From Psychrobacter sp. P2G3 (lineage in GTDB: Bacteria > Pseudomonadota > Gammaproteobacteria > Pseudomonadales > Moraxellaceae): a DNA stretch of 64,000 bases. Both the position numbers and the translations under genes were made by a program. Positions 39,082 through 47,308 of the stretch are shown piece by piece (position 1 is the first letter of the stretch; the number at the start of each line of letters is the position of its first letter). Below the pieces are notes generated by a model. The model made no database searches. It was not told where the DNA came from and saw only the letters and a program-made list of their open reading frames with translations. The DNA is taken from contig NZ_CP012529.1 in the NCBI RefSeq assembly GCF_001593285.1, positions 62,001 to 126,000 of the forward strand. The letters are read 5' to 3'.

Positions 39082-40107
39082 ATGAAAGTAGCTATTCATC
39101 ATAGACCAGGGAGTTTTTCCGATCGTTGGATTAAATATTGCGAAAATGAAAATATTGATTATAAGCTAGTTAATGCTTTTGATACTGATATTATAGAACA
39201 ACTAAAAGGTTATGATGTTTTCATGTGGCATCATCATCATTCACAAATCAAAGATGTTCTCGCTGCTAAAAATATCCTTTTTGCTATAGAACATTCAGGA
39301 TTAAGGGTTTTTCCTGATTTTAAAACAAGTTGGCATTTTGATAATAAGGTCGCTCAAAAGTATCTTCTTGAAGCTGCTGGTATACCAATAGTTCCTAGCT
39401 ATATTTTTTATGATAAAAAACAAGCGAAGAAATGGGCAAAGAATACTAGCTATCCCAAAGTTTTCAAACTAACTCGAGGTGCAGGATCTAGTAATGTTAA
39501 GTTGGCTAGAACAAAATCGGACGCAGTTAAGTTTATAAACAAGTCTTTTGGAAAGGGATTCCCTCAGCTAGATAGGGTTGGGTATTTAAAAGAAGCGCTT
39601 AGAAAGAGTGGAAAAGATACAGTAAGTATAGATTCGTTAACAAATGTTTTAAAAGGTGTTACAAGACTTGTTTTTAATAGTGAGTTTGCTAAAAAACAAA
39701 GTCCTGAACGTGATTATGCTTATTTCCAAGACTTTATAGAGAATAAAGGGTTTGATGTTAGAGTTGTCGTTATTGATAATAAAGCAGTAGCTTTAAAGAG
39801 AATGGTTAGAGAGAATGATTTTAGAGCATCAGGAAGCGGAAATTTGGTTTTTGATAACGACAAAATTGATAAAAGGTATATAGAGTTAGCTTTTAACGTT
39901 TCTGATAAACTTAAAACTCAGTCATTAGCCATTGACCTTATTCACGGTATAGACGATGAAATTAGAGTTGTAGAAATAAGTTATGGCTTTCCTATGTTGA
40001 ATTTTCTTGAACGCTCTACAGGGTATTGGGATAAAGATATAAATTGGCATGAGAGCGATTTAAACCTCCAAAATTGGATAATTGAAGGGCTTTTAAGAGA
40101 TAAATAA
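39082..40107 (+). CDS. Orphan ATP-grasp (RimK-like) ligase
   Basis: 341 residues. Fold features: an N-terminal preATP-grasp part (KVAIHHRPGSFSDRWIKYCE, then DVFMWHHHHSQIKDVL), a conserved start of the ATP-grasp domain (SWHFDNKVAQKYLLEAAGIP), the ATP lysine in PKVFKLTRGAGSSNVKL with its glycine-rich loop, QDFIENKGFDVRVVVI, RENDFRASGSGN, and a metal-ligand end AIDLIHGIDDEIRVVEIS. Such enzymes join a carboxylate to an amine or thiol; the substrate is not apparent and no partner gene is adjacent. AAGGAAAA precedes the ATG. AT-rich composition and the flanking pnp duplication point to acquisition by transfer. Confidence 0.75.
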   Translation: MKVAIHHRPGSFSDRWIKYCENENIDYKLVNAFDTDIIEQLKGYDVFMWHHHHSQIKDVLAAKNILFAIEHSGLRVFPDFKTSWHFDNKVAQKYLLEAAGIPIVPSYIFYDKKQAKKWAKNTSYPKVFKLTRGAGSSNVKLARTKSDAVKFINKSFGKGFPQLDRVGYLKEALRKSGKDTVSIDSLTNVLKGVTRLVFNSEFAKKQSPERDYAYFQDFIENKGFDVRVVVIDNKAVALKRMVRENDFRASGSGNLVFDNDKIDKRYIELAFNVSDKLKTQSLAIDLIHGIDDEIRVVEISYGFPMLNFLERSTGYWDKDINWHESDLNLQNWIIEGLLRDK

Positions 40108-40479
40108 ACGTATTTTTACTCATATATTAATTCAGGTGAGTCTCTCATAGTGGGGTCAGCATAGATTAATTTGTAATTGGCTCCTGTGTTAAGCGTTAAT
40201 TATTAAGTTATAGCCCAAGTACTTTATAGGTTCGCTTGTCTAAAAGTATATCAGTATGATTAGGATGTACATAAATGAAATCAGTAATCCATATCGCTTA
40301 ATACTATTTGTAGACCATTAATGAAAAGACAGGAAGGAGATAGTTGAGCCTAACTTATCAGGTGATGGTCTACGAGTAGTATTTATTGGATTCAAAAATT
40401 TATTTATTGAAGTGATGGAATAGCCACAACTCAACTTTGTAGAGCACAATAAGCTATATTTGAATTTGATTTGAGCTTA
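40108..40479. other. Spacer between the ATP-grasp gene and the pnp remnant
   Basis: 372 bases, AT-rich, no gene, terminator or repeat recognised. Confidence 0.4.
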
Positions 40480-40889
40480 ATGGGTCTGGTTAAAGAAGAC
40501 AAGCACTGAAGCAAGCTGATGCCGGTCGTATCAATATCTTAGATGCAATGAATAAAGTATTGCCTGAGAGCCATACTGAAATCAATGCGCATGCACTTAA
40601 CTATGCTCTCATTGAGATCAACCCTGACAAAATCCGTGACGTCATCAGTAAAATCTATGAAGGTACAGTCGCTCGTATCTTTGATTTTGGTGCATTCGTC
40701 AACGTCTTGCCAAATATGGATGGTCTTGTGCATATCTCACAAATCGCAGAAGAGCGCGTAGAGAATGTATGAGACTATCTAAAAGAAGGTCAGATTGTTA
40801 AGGTATTCGTTCAAGACGTTGATAACCGTGGTCGCATTAAGTTGACTATGAAAGGCATTGAGCAGGGTACAACGACAACTGCTGAATAA
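40480..40889 (+). pseudogene. pnp: Decayed partial second copy of pnp (3' third)
   Basis: Three blocks matching pnp in order: 40480-40505 (ATGGGTCTGGTTAAAGAAG, as at 37397), about 40505-40650 (37571-37706; [14 protein letters not shown] region and the start of KH) and about 40651-40889 (from 37864; S1 domain to the stop). Two internal deletions of roughly 150 bases remove the end of the second RNase PH domain and most of KH. A TGA at 40770-40772 replaces the serine codon TCA after ERVENV. The S1 block is nearly identical to pnp even at silent sites, whereas the middle block is more diverged. No start or ribosome binding site. Confidence 0.88.
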
Positions 40890-40910
40890 ATAGTTTATTG
40901 CTCGATATAA

Positions 40911-40946
40911 AAAACCGCTTTGATTTAGGTCAGGGCGGTTTTTTTT
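40911..40946 (+). terminator. Terminator copy behind the pnp remnant
   Basis: AAAACCGC / GCGGTTTT followed by T6. A shortened relative of the terminator after intact pnp. Confidence 0.85.
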
Positions 40947-41250
40947 GTACTTATTTTTGGATAATGATTGGAAGGTCATTGTGGTTTATAGTGTTGGGTG
41001 TCGCAATTTTTACCCAAAAATAAATATGAATTTGAGTATTTTCATATCAAATTAAAGGCAAATCTAAGGTCTTTAGGCTCTCTATCAATAAAGTAGTTAC
41101 ATAAATCTGAGTATCGTCTCACTGTGTTCTATGATATACAGGTTTATGAACAGCGTTGAGGAAACCCCGAATCCAGAATAAAGATTTGCAAAAGTGGTAA
41201 TGTTTAGAGCAAACGACGTAAACTATATTATTTAACTTGGAGTGATATTA
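40947..41250. other. Spacer with left REP-like element
   Basis: 304 bases. Contains the REP-like unit at 40993-41017 and presumably the promoter of the HEPN-like gene. Confidence 0.5.
40993..41017 (+). repeat. REP-like element, left copy
   Basis: GTTGGGTGTCGC, seven bases, ACCCAA. The identical pattern GTTGGGTGTCGC-N7-ACCCAA occurs on the minus strand at 41885-41909. Each can fold into a TTGGGT/ACCCAA hairpin. Confidence 0.7.
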
Positions 41251-41796
41251 ATGGCTACTGCTATTTATGAAGATCTTTCAGCAGCCTATAATCTAGAAAA
41301 TATGAAAGCGTTAATGGGTACGAAAGATTTATTAGGGGCAATTTTAAGAATACATTTTATTCTTGAAGCATTCTTAGATATATGGTGCAATAAGATTACA
41401 AACTGCGAAGATTTTTTTGATTTGAAGAGATTTACATCGTTTGATACTAAGCTTGAAATCTCTAAAAAACTGGGGCTGCCATCTGAATTAGCGATAGTTT
41501 TTAAGCTGTTTAATAAAATAAGGAATAAGTTCGCTTATAGACCAAATTATGTTATTTGCAGTAATGATTTAGATAGTATTTATCAAGCTATAAATCAAAT
41601 AAATACCAATGATGATAAGAATTCAAAATTTTCAATGATAGCTTTTAATGGTCGCGAGATTCGTTGGGATACGCCTGACGCCCCCATTATTGATAGCTTA
41701 CTACTCAACTACTTTGCACTTAGCCAGAAGGTTAATGATGTATTTGCCAATGAATTTTTAAAGAGAAATATTTCATTTTCTGTTCAAGTTCAGTAA
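41251..41796 (+). CDS. HEPN/MltR-like helical protein of unknown function
   Basis: 181 residues from ATG 41251, chosen because TTGGAG lies 8 bases upstream (the frame extends three codons to a GTG). All-helical. The arrangement ILRIHFILEAFLDIWCNK, then KLEISKKLGLPSELAIVF, then FNKIRNKFAYRPNY resembles HEPN-fold and MltR-like proteins, which carry a catalytic or structural RNxxxH. Here the His position is Tyr (RNKFAY), so RNase activity is doubtful. It is a single gene bracketed by two inverted REP-like elements in an AT-rich region, with no antitoxin-like partner visible. Function unassigned. Confidence 0.55.
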   Translation: MATAIYEDLSAAYNLENMKALMGTKDLLGAILRIHFILEAFLDIWCNKITNCEDFFDLKRFTSFDTKLEISKKLGLPSELAIVFKLFNKIRNKFAYRPNYVICSNDLDSIYQAINQINTNDDKNSKFSMIAFNGREIRWDTPDAPIIDSLLLNYFALSQKVNDVFANEFLKRNISFSVQVQ

Positions 41797-41884
41797 CTAC
41801 TTAATACAATCAAGATAGATATATTTAACATTACTCTGAAAACTTTTTCAATTCAATCAAATTAGAGGTGCAAAAGCTCTTAGG

Positions 41885-41909
41885 TTGGGTGAATCTAGCG
41901 ACACCCAAC
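41885..41909 (-). repeat. REP-like element, right copy (inverted)
   Basis: Reverse complement reads GTTGGGTGTCGC-N7-ACCCAA, as in the left copy. On the plus strand the surrounding GGTTGGGTG (41883-41891) and CACCCAACC (41902-41910) form a perfect 9-bp stem, which could also act as a weak terminator for the HEPN-like gene. Confidence 0.75.
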
Positions 41910-41984
41910 CCATTCACTGGTTTTTTATCCACATAAGACCTGTTTTGTTGACTCTGATAGAATAATAGATAAACGCCGGACAAC

Positions 41985-42031
41985 AAAAAATCCAATGCCA
42001 AACGCTTACTTTAAACGTTTAACATTGGATT
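41985..42031 (-). terminator. Rho-independent terminator after the Lys/Asp/Ser-rich protein gene
   Basis: On the minus strand AATCCAATG / CATTGGATT with an inner AAACG / CGTTT pairing, then T6. Confidence 0.85.
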
Positions 42032-42062
42032 GATGACACTATAAACTAACGAGATAAAGTGC

Positions 42063-42779
42063 TTACTCTTGATCTAACTTATCAATCATACCTTGGTACT
42101 TGTCTTTTCTACTCACAATCTTAGCACGTTCTTCTTCTACATTTGCTATGAGCTTTTTAGCGACTTCTACGCTTTTATCAAAGGCTGCCAGTTCCATATC
42201 TACCACAGCTATTAATCTTTGAAGAGTCATGGCAGCCGCTTTTTCGGTGACGCCATTAGTAATGCCCGTAGCTTCGGACATGAAGTCCTCTCTAAGCTTA
42301 GATGCCCACTGAAATATACCAGCCATCGTCATATTAGATGTGTCGTCTTGCTCAGACTCATCCTTCTTATCGGCTTCATCTTTTTGATCAGATTTACTAT
42401 CTTCAGTATCAGTGTCATCTTTACTAGATTTATCGTCTTTTTTGGATTTACTATCCTTTTCAGACGAATCTTCTTTACTAGATTTCTGGTCTTTATCAGT
42501 GTCTTTACTTTTGCTAGACTTATCCGACTTATCTTGTTTATCTGACTTATCATCGTCTGATTTATCATTTTTAGTAGAGCTATCGGCTTTCTTTTCTTGA
42601 TCTTTCTTTTTTTGATCTTTGTCTTCTTGATAGTCATGCTCAGCGTTATAGTCTTCAAAGTCACCGTTTTCAAATACTACGGTATCGTCTTTGACCACTT
42701 CTACGCCAGTGACCGCTTTATTGTCAGTAGATTTCTTTTCGTTTCCAGTCTTGCTGTTTTTTGAGTTGTTGTTTGACAT
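42063..42779 (-). CDS. Lys/Asp/Ser-rich low-complexity protein with C-terminal helical domain
   Basis: 238 residues. Residues 1-150 are almost entirely Lys, Asp, Ser, Glu and Gln in irregular short units (SDKQDKSDKSSKSKD type), predicted disordered and strongly charged. Residues about 150-238 are ordered: an amphipathic helix (AGIFQWASKLREDFMSEA), LQRLIAVVDMELAAFDKS and a coiled-coil end with EEERAKIVSRKDKYQGMIDK. No signal peptide or membrane helix. The C-terminal part resembles phasin-like or DUF-type helical bundles, but I cannot name it. Has its own terminator. Confidence 0.65.
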   Translation of the reverse strand: MSNNNSKNSKTGNEKKSTDNKAVTGVEVVKDDTVVFENGDFEDYNAEHDYQEDKDQKKKDQEKKADSSTKNDKSDDDKSDKQDKSDKSSKSKDTDKDQKSSKEDSSEKDSKSKKDDKSSKDDTDTEDSKSDQKDEADKKDESEQDDTSNMTMAGIFQWASKLREDFMSEATGITNGVTEKAAAMTLQRLIAVVDMELAAFDKSVEVAKKLIANVEEERAKIVSRKDKYQGMIDKLDQE

Positions 42780-42939
42780 AACTGATTGTCCTGTTTGGAG
42801 TTATAGGTAAAAGATATCTACGCTCGATAATTCTTATAACTTGATATTAGGCTGGAGTAATTTTTTAGTCAATATCTCGACATAAATATACCTATTAAGG
42901 CCTACAGGAAAAAACATTTTGATAGAAAGTTGGGCAAAT

Positions 42940-43494
42940 CTAAATGACGATACTTTTGGGCAGATGAATATCAACTCGAACTTTTGGTAGATCTTGTAAA
43001 TATTGGTTGAGAAGAGGTAGGGTATCAGTATTCCAATCTAAGGGAATCAAATTTGAGGTATTAGCTATATTGCTTTTAGGATTGTCAAAGACAAGCGGGC
43101 GTGTGAGTAGAGCAGCCCTACGGATACCTTGATAGCGTATCAACGGAATAAGCTGCTCGCATAAATCAGTCAATGCAGCCGTTAACCAACGCGACCGTGC
43201 TGGATGATAAGGGTGGTCGGATATGACAAGGTTAGCAACATAACTTGGCTAATTGCCATTACTACTGATCCCAAGACCAGCATGTTCACGCAACCGTTTA
43301 TGAAGTAAGCAGCTACCAGCTTCAAAGCTACCATCACGGCAAGCGCGATAATAGCGTTGATAATTGTCAGGATACAAGGTTTTAGTTCGCATCAGCACAG
43401 GATCTAGAAATATCCCAGCATTATTAACTGGTAAGATAAGTATCTGCGCGCTACTATTTAGAATAGGGGCATGGGTGAGTTGCAGAGTAGTCAT
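42940..43494 (-). pseudogene. Macro-domain-like protein interrupted by an in-frame amber codon
   Basis: A single continuous frame of 185 codons broken only by TAG at codon 82 (43249-43251). Before it: a macro-domain-like start (ILNSSAQILILPVNNAG with the ADP-ribose-binding Asn-Asn-Ala-Gly, then LYPDNYQRYYRACRDG). After it: SYVANLVISDHPYHPARSRW, LTDLCEQLIPLIRYQGIRRA and a typical C-terminus. Macro domains bind or hydrolyse ADP-ribose derivatives. The uninterrupted frame on both sides suggests a recent nonsense mutation, a strain-specific error, or readthrough. Macro assignment is by pattern only. Confidence 0.6.
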
Positions 43495-43611
43495 AACAGA
43501 TGCCCCATGAGTAGATGCTTTTATAAGTTATATAGACTCAGTCTATAGTTGAATAAAAGCTATTGCCTACTGACATACTGTTATCCAACTCAATGTTTTT
43601 AAGATGATAGC

Positions 43612-44130
43612 TTATTGAGGAGTTTGTGCTGCTTCTAACTGTGCGATTTGCTGCTCAAGCAATTTTATTTGTTCAGCTTTCATATCTGTCAGTTTTTTAT
43701 TCATTTGCACTTGCTCAACTGCTAGTTTCTCTTGTTCTACTAGTCGTTGACGCTCGTCTTCTAAGCGATCGACTTCTTCCTTGGCTAAACTGTCAGTTTC
43801 CGGTAATGACGCATTTAAAATTGCCTCAGAGTCAGGTGTTTGTATCTCAGTTGTCTCAGCGCCTTCATTAATCGAAAGGTCGCTATCAGTATCATCAATA
43901 CTCGTTGAATCCATAGTCGTTGGTATCGTATCAACTTGAGATTGCTCAGGTTCTGTCGGTATCTCTTTTACAAGCGTTGAGGTGCTCGGAAGCGGGCGTG
44001 GCCAAACGAAATAAGCGATTACGATAAGTAGCAGCAACAAGGCTATGGTTATGAGTCTTTTTAGACGGATACCCGTTGGCTTAGTTGTTACTGTTTTGGT
44101 CAGAAGAGACGAAGGTTTCTTAGAAGTCAT
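43612..44130 (-). CDS. Single-pass membrane protein with periplasmic coiled coil
   Basis: 172 residues. A basic N-terminus (to about residue 24), one membrane helix (LITIALLLLLIVIAYFVWP, about 26-44), an acidic Thr/Asp/Ser/Glu-rich linker and a C-terminal coiled coil with heptad-like Leu/Glu/Gln (DRLEDERQRLVEQEKLAVEQ onwards). Likely anchored with the coiled coil outside the cytoplasm, judged by the positive N-terminus. No family recognised. Confidence 0.6.
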   Translation of the reverse strand: MTSKKPSSLLTKTVTTKPTGIRLKRLITIALLLLLIVIAYFVWPRPLPSTSTLVKEIPTEPEQSQVDTIPTTMDSTSIDDTDSDLSINEGAETTEIQTPDSEAILNASLPETDSLAKEEVDRLEDERQRLVEQEKLAVEQVQMNKKLTDMKAEQIKLLEQQIAQLEAAQTPQ

Positions 44131-44181
44131 ACTGTAGCCAGTTTATATCGAAAACAAAGTTTCCATACTATAGCAAACTAA

Positions 44182-44210
44182 AAAACAAAAGCCTATCAAT
44201 TGATAGGCTA
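44182..44210 (-). terminator. Terminator after the YheV-like gene
   Basis: Perfect 18-base palindrome GCCTATCAATTGATAGGC (44191-44208) followed on the minus strand by TTTTGTTTTTT. Confidence 0.85.
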
Positions 44211-44286
44211 GTAGTGAGTGCATTATTGACGACTTAGTTCAAAGCTTTTATCATTTTATAAGTATATTTACTATGAAAATTTGAAG

Positions 44287-44544
44287 TTAAGGTTTGAATT
44301 TTACTGTGCCACTAGTACCGGTTACCATTGCATCGCGATTAATCTGATCCTCAAGATGATTCTTGGCGCTAATCTCATCAGGGTCGGGACGGTGTTCACT
44401 ATGGCCACACAGGGTACATTCAATATATTCATCAGGTGCTGGCGTCACGACATTTATTTGCACTACTGCATCTAACACCTGACACTTAGGGCAGCGTACT
44501 CCCGCTAAGAATTGCCTTTTTGGACGACTAGATTGATAACGCAT
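44287..44544 (-). CDS. yheV: YheV-family zinc-ribbon protein
   Basis: 85 residues. The N-terminal KRQFLAGVRCPKCQVLDAVV and IECTLCGHSEHRPD give two CxxC pairs, a zinc ribbon as in YheV (TIGR02443). Function unknown. Its ATG overlaps the prlC stop by one base (TAATG), so it is translationally coupled to prlC; the prlC-yheV pair is also found together in other gammaproteobacteria. Ends at the terminator at 44182. Confidence 0.78.
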   Translation of the reverse strand: MRYQSSRPKRQFLAGVRCPKCQVLDAVVQINVVTPAPDEYIECTLCGHSEHRPDPDEISAKNHLEDQINRDAMVTGTSGTVKFKP

Positions 44545-46748
44545 TAGCTGACCTCACGCTTAGTTTGAGCATTTGCCGCAGTATTGATATCCGTATTATT
44601 AAAGCCACTATGACGTAACAACGCGTCAATACTGGCACTACGCCCACGGAAATTCTCGAAGTTGGTTTTTGCCGGCAAGCTACCGCCCACAGATAAGATA
44701 GTCTCGCGGAAGGCTTTACCAGTGATTGGGTTAAAAATGCCGTCTTCTTCAAACTTACTAAACGCATCCGCAGATAGCAGCTCAGCCCATTTATAAGAGT
44801 AATAACCTGCTGCATAGCCACCCGCAAAGATATGACTAAAACCATTAGCAAAGCGGTTGTAATCAGGTGTTTCCATAATGGCAATATCACTGCGAACGTC
44901 ATTAAGTGTTGCAAGGATACCGGCATAATCAAGCGCTGGCGTATGCGAGTGAATAAGTAAATCGAACAGTGCAAACTCAATTTGACGCAATGTTTGCATG
45001 CCACTTTGGAAGTTCTTGGCAGCTAATAAGGCATCAAGCTTATCTTTTGGTAATTGCTCACCCGTCTCGACATGACTGCTAATAAGCGCAATGCCTTCAG
45101 CATCCCATGCCCAGTTTTCCATAAACTGACTGGGTAGCTCGACCGCATCCCACTCAACCCCGTTTACGCCCGCGACATCACCGACCGTTACTTGGGTCAA
45201 TAGGTGATGTAAACCATGACCAAACTCATGAAATAAAGTTAATACTTCATCATGGGTGAGCAAACTTGGCTTACCGTCTAGCGCTGGGGTAAAGTTGCCG
45301 ACCATAAAGCAAACTGGTAGCTGCTGATATGCTTGCTCATCATTGCTATAGCGCGATTGAAAGCCACTCATCCACGCACCACTGCGCTTGCCACTACGCG
45401 CAAATAAGTCAAAGTAAAAGCCACCGAGCAATGTATCGTTTGCATCAAATAATTGATAAAAGCGCACGTCATCATGCCAGCGCGAAACTGCGTTGGCTTC
45501 ATCTTTAGTAGCTTCATTAGAACTATTTTGTTCTTGCACTTTGATACCGTATAGACGCTCAACGATAGCAAAGAGACCGTCAATAACTTTCGGTAAGGGG
45601 AAGTACGGACGAATCTCTTCTTGCGATAAACTAAATTTGTTTTGTTTTACCTTTTCGGCAATATAAGCACTGTCCCATGGTTGTAGCTCAGTGATGTCAT
45701 AATCACGCGCACATTCTTGCAACTGGGCTAAATCTTGCTCAGCGGTAGGCTTAGCCTTAGTAGCCAAATTGCGTAAAAAGGTCTCAACTTCGGCTACGTT
45801 GTCTGCCATCTTGGTCGAAAGTGATACTTCAGTATAATTAGCAAAGCCTAATAGCTGGGCTTTTTGTTCACGTAATTGCAGGATTTGGCCCATGATATCA
45901 GCGTTGTTTAGCGATTCACCTTTAGCATTGGTATGAGTATCAAATTCAGAAGCACGGGTGACATAGGCGCGGTATAAGGTCTCACGCAGTTCGCGATTGT
46001 CCGCATGGGTCATGACCGCAAGATATACAGGGATATTCAAAGTCGCCACATAGTAAGGCGTTGGTAATGCATCAATCTCAGCTTGTGTGAGCACGCCGCT
46101 GGCAAGTTCACGCACTTTATATTGCTCACCCGCATCAGCTAGTAGTGCCAAGCCACTTTCCGTTAGGCCTGCTAATTGCTCTTTCTGTAATGGCAATGCA
46201 AAGGCTTGGGTAGCATCCAAAATATGATCGGAGAAAGTTGCAGATAAGGTAGATAATTTACTTTGAATGTCAGCAAATTCGTCCTGCTTATCTTTGGGTA
46301 GCGCTACACCAGACAGCTCAAAGCTTTGTAATGCAAGCTCAATGGCACGCGCACGTGCTGGCTCAAGCTCTGCAAAAAATTCTTTATCATTGACGATAGC
46401 TTGGTAACGGCTAAATAGTGGCTGGTGCTGACCGACTCGAGTACCGTAAGCGGATAGTTTAGGTAACAACTCATGATGTACATGACGAATCTTGTCATTA
46501 CTCATCACACTATTAAGATGCGATAAGACTCCCCAACTCCGATCCAATGCCAAATTAATATGATCAAAAGCAATCACATCAGTCAATGCCTGCTTAGGAC
46601 TTATATTACTAGTGTTGTCTGTAGACGTTGTTAGCTCGTCTAGAAAGTTATTACCTTGCTCAATCGCATCATCTACTTTTACCTGTAATTCGTTAGGCTT
46701 CGCTGCGGTAAAGTCGATAAGATGTAGGTTTGGGTCAATCGTAGTCAT
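44544..46748 (-). CDS. prlC: Oligopeptidase A (M3 metallopeptidase)
   Basis: 734 residues from ATG 46748. Cytosolic zinc oligopeptidase that degrades signal peptides and peptides released by proteases. The catalytic HEFGHGLHHLL gives HExxH (with GH) plus a downstream Glu; the WDAVELPSQFMENWAW block and the final YYSYKWAELLSADAF signature are those of the OpdA/Dcp group. Length is slightly above E. coli PrlC (680), mostly in a 15-residue low-complexity part around residue 400. A TTG four codons upstream is possible but less likely. Confidence 0.94.
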   Translation of the reverse strand: MTTIDPNLHLIDFTAAKPNELQVKVDDAIEQGNNFLDELTTSTDNTSNISPKQALTDVIAFDHINLALDRSWGVLSHLNSVMSNDKIRHVHHELLPKLSAYGTRVGQHQPLFSRYQAIVNDKEFFAELEPARARAIELALQSFELSGVALPKDKQDEFADIQSKLSTLSATFSDHILDATQAFALPLQKEQLAGLTESGLALLADAGEQYKVRELASGVLTQAEIDALPTPYYVATLNIPVYLAVMTHADNRELRETLYRAYVTRASEFDTHTNAKGESLNNADIMGQILQLREQKAQLLGFANYTEVSLSTKMADNVAEVETFLRNLATKAKPTAEQDLAQLQECARDYDITELQPWDSAYIAEKVKQNKFSLSQEEIRPYFPLPKVIDGLFAIVERLYGIKVQEQNSSNEATKDEANAVSRWHDDVRFYQLFDANDTLLGGFYFDLFARSGKRSGAWMSGFQSRYSNDEQAYQQLPVCFMVGNFTPALDGKPSLLTHDEVLTLFHEFGHGLHHLLTQVTVGDVAGVNGVEWDAVELPSQFMENWAWDAEGIALISSHVETGEQLPKDKLDALLAAKNFQSGMQTLRQIEFALFDLLIHSHTPALDYAGILATLNDVRSDIAIMETPDYNRFANGFSHIFAGGYAAGYYSYKWAELLSADAFSKFEEDGIFNPITGKAFRETILSVGGSLPAKTNFENFRGRSASIDALLRHSGFNNTDINTAANAQTKREVS

Positions 46749-47308
46749 AGAGGTATCCAATGGTAATAAATGGCTAATTGTTATTTGGTTAATTATTGTT
46801 GAATAGTTTAATTTCTTTTTAGCATATACAAGTTAGCAAATTCAAAGAAAGCTATCTAAATGATGGGTATGCTTTGGTAAGAATGCAAGCCAGCAGCCGT
46901 AGACTAAAAGTAAATCGTCTATATTGTTTATAGGATATATTGTTTGTCAGATAAGTATTATGATTATTAGATGTCTCGAAATATGGTTTTCATTAGTGAT
47001 ACTTACAAAGCGTCATCATTTGCTTGCAAACTAACCCTATAGCTAGCAACATTAACTTGATAGCATCATAGTTGTTCTGCATAAAGTTGTCCTACATAAC
47101 AATCAGAATATACTTGTATATAAGTATAAAAAATAACGGACGTATAGTGTGCATAACAATACATTAAACAAAGCAGTTGAATAGATAAAAGCTGTCCGAT
47201 GATTAACTATGTCATAGCATTGACATAACTTGGTTAGGATAGCCCTATAGATAAAGCCAGTCTTTATCATTTAGCTACTCAAAACCGACAACAATAACAT
47301 AAGGAAAA
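46749..47308. other. Intergenic region between divergent prlC and the Balon-like gene
   Basis: 560 bases, AT-rich. A TTGACA occurs at 47220-47225 but the best -10-like hexamer (TATAGA at 47246) is 20 bases away, so I do not call a promoter. No gene seen. Confidence 0.4.

Noticed and set aside
40548..40772. Stand-alone 74-residue protein
   Set aside because: It is a fragment of the decayed pnp copy, with no ribosome binding site, and ends at a TGA replacing a serine codon.
42219..42600. Hydrophobic proteins on the plus strand
   Set aside because: Antisense translation of the Lys/Asp/Ser repeat, which gives artificial Leu/Phe/Ile-rich frames.
43249..43494. Separate 81-residue gene
   Set aside because: The same frame continues with macro-like sequence beyond the TAG (42940-43248), so it is one interrupted gene.
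44191..44208. Transposon end (perfect palindrome)
   Set aside because: The T-run on the minus strand and its position after yheV fit a terminator.
47220..47251. Sigma-70 promoter for the Balon-like gene
   Set aside because: TTGACA and TATAGA are 20 bases apart, too far for a confident call.
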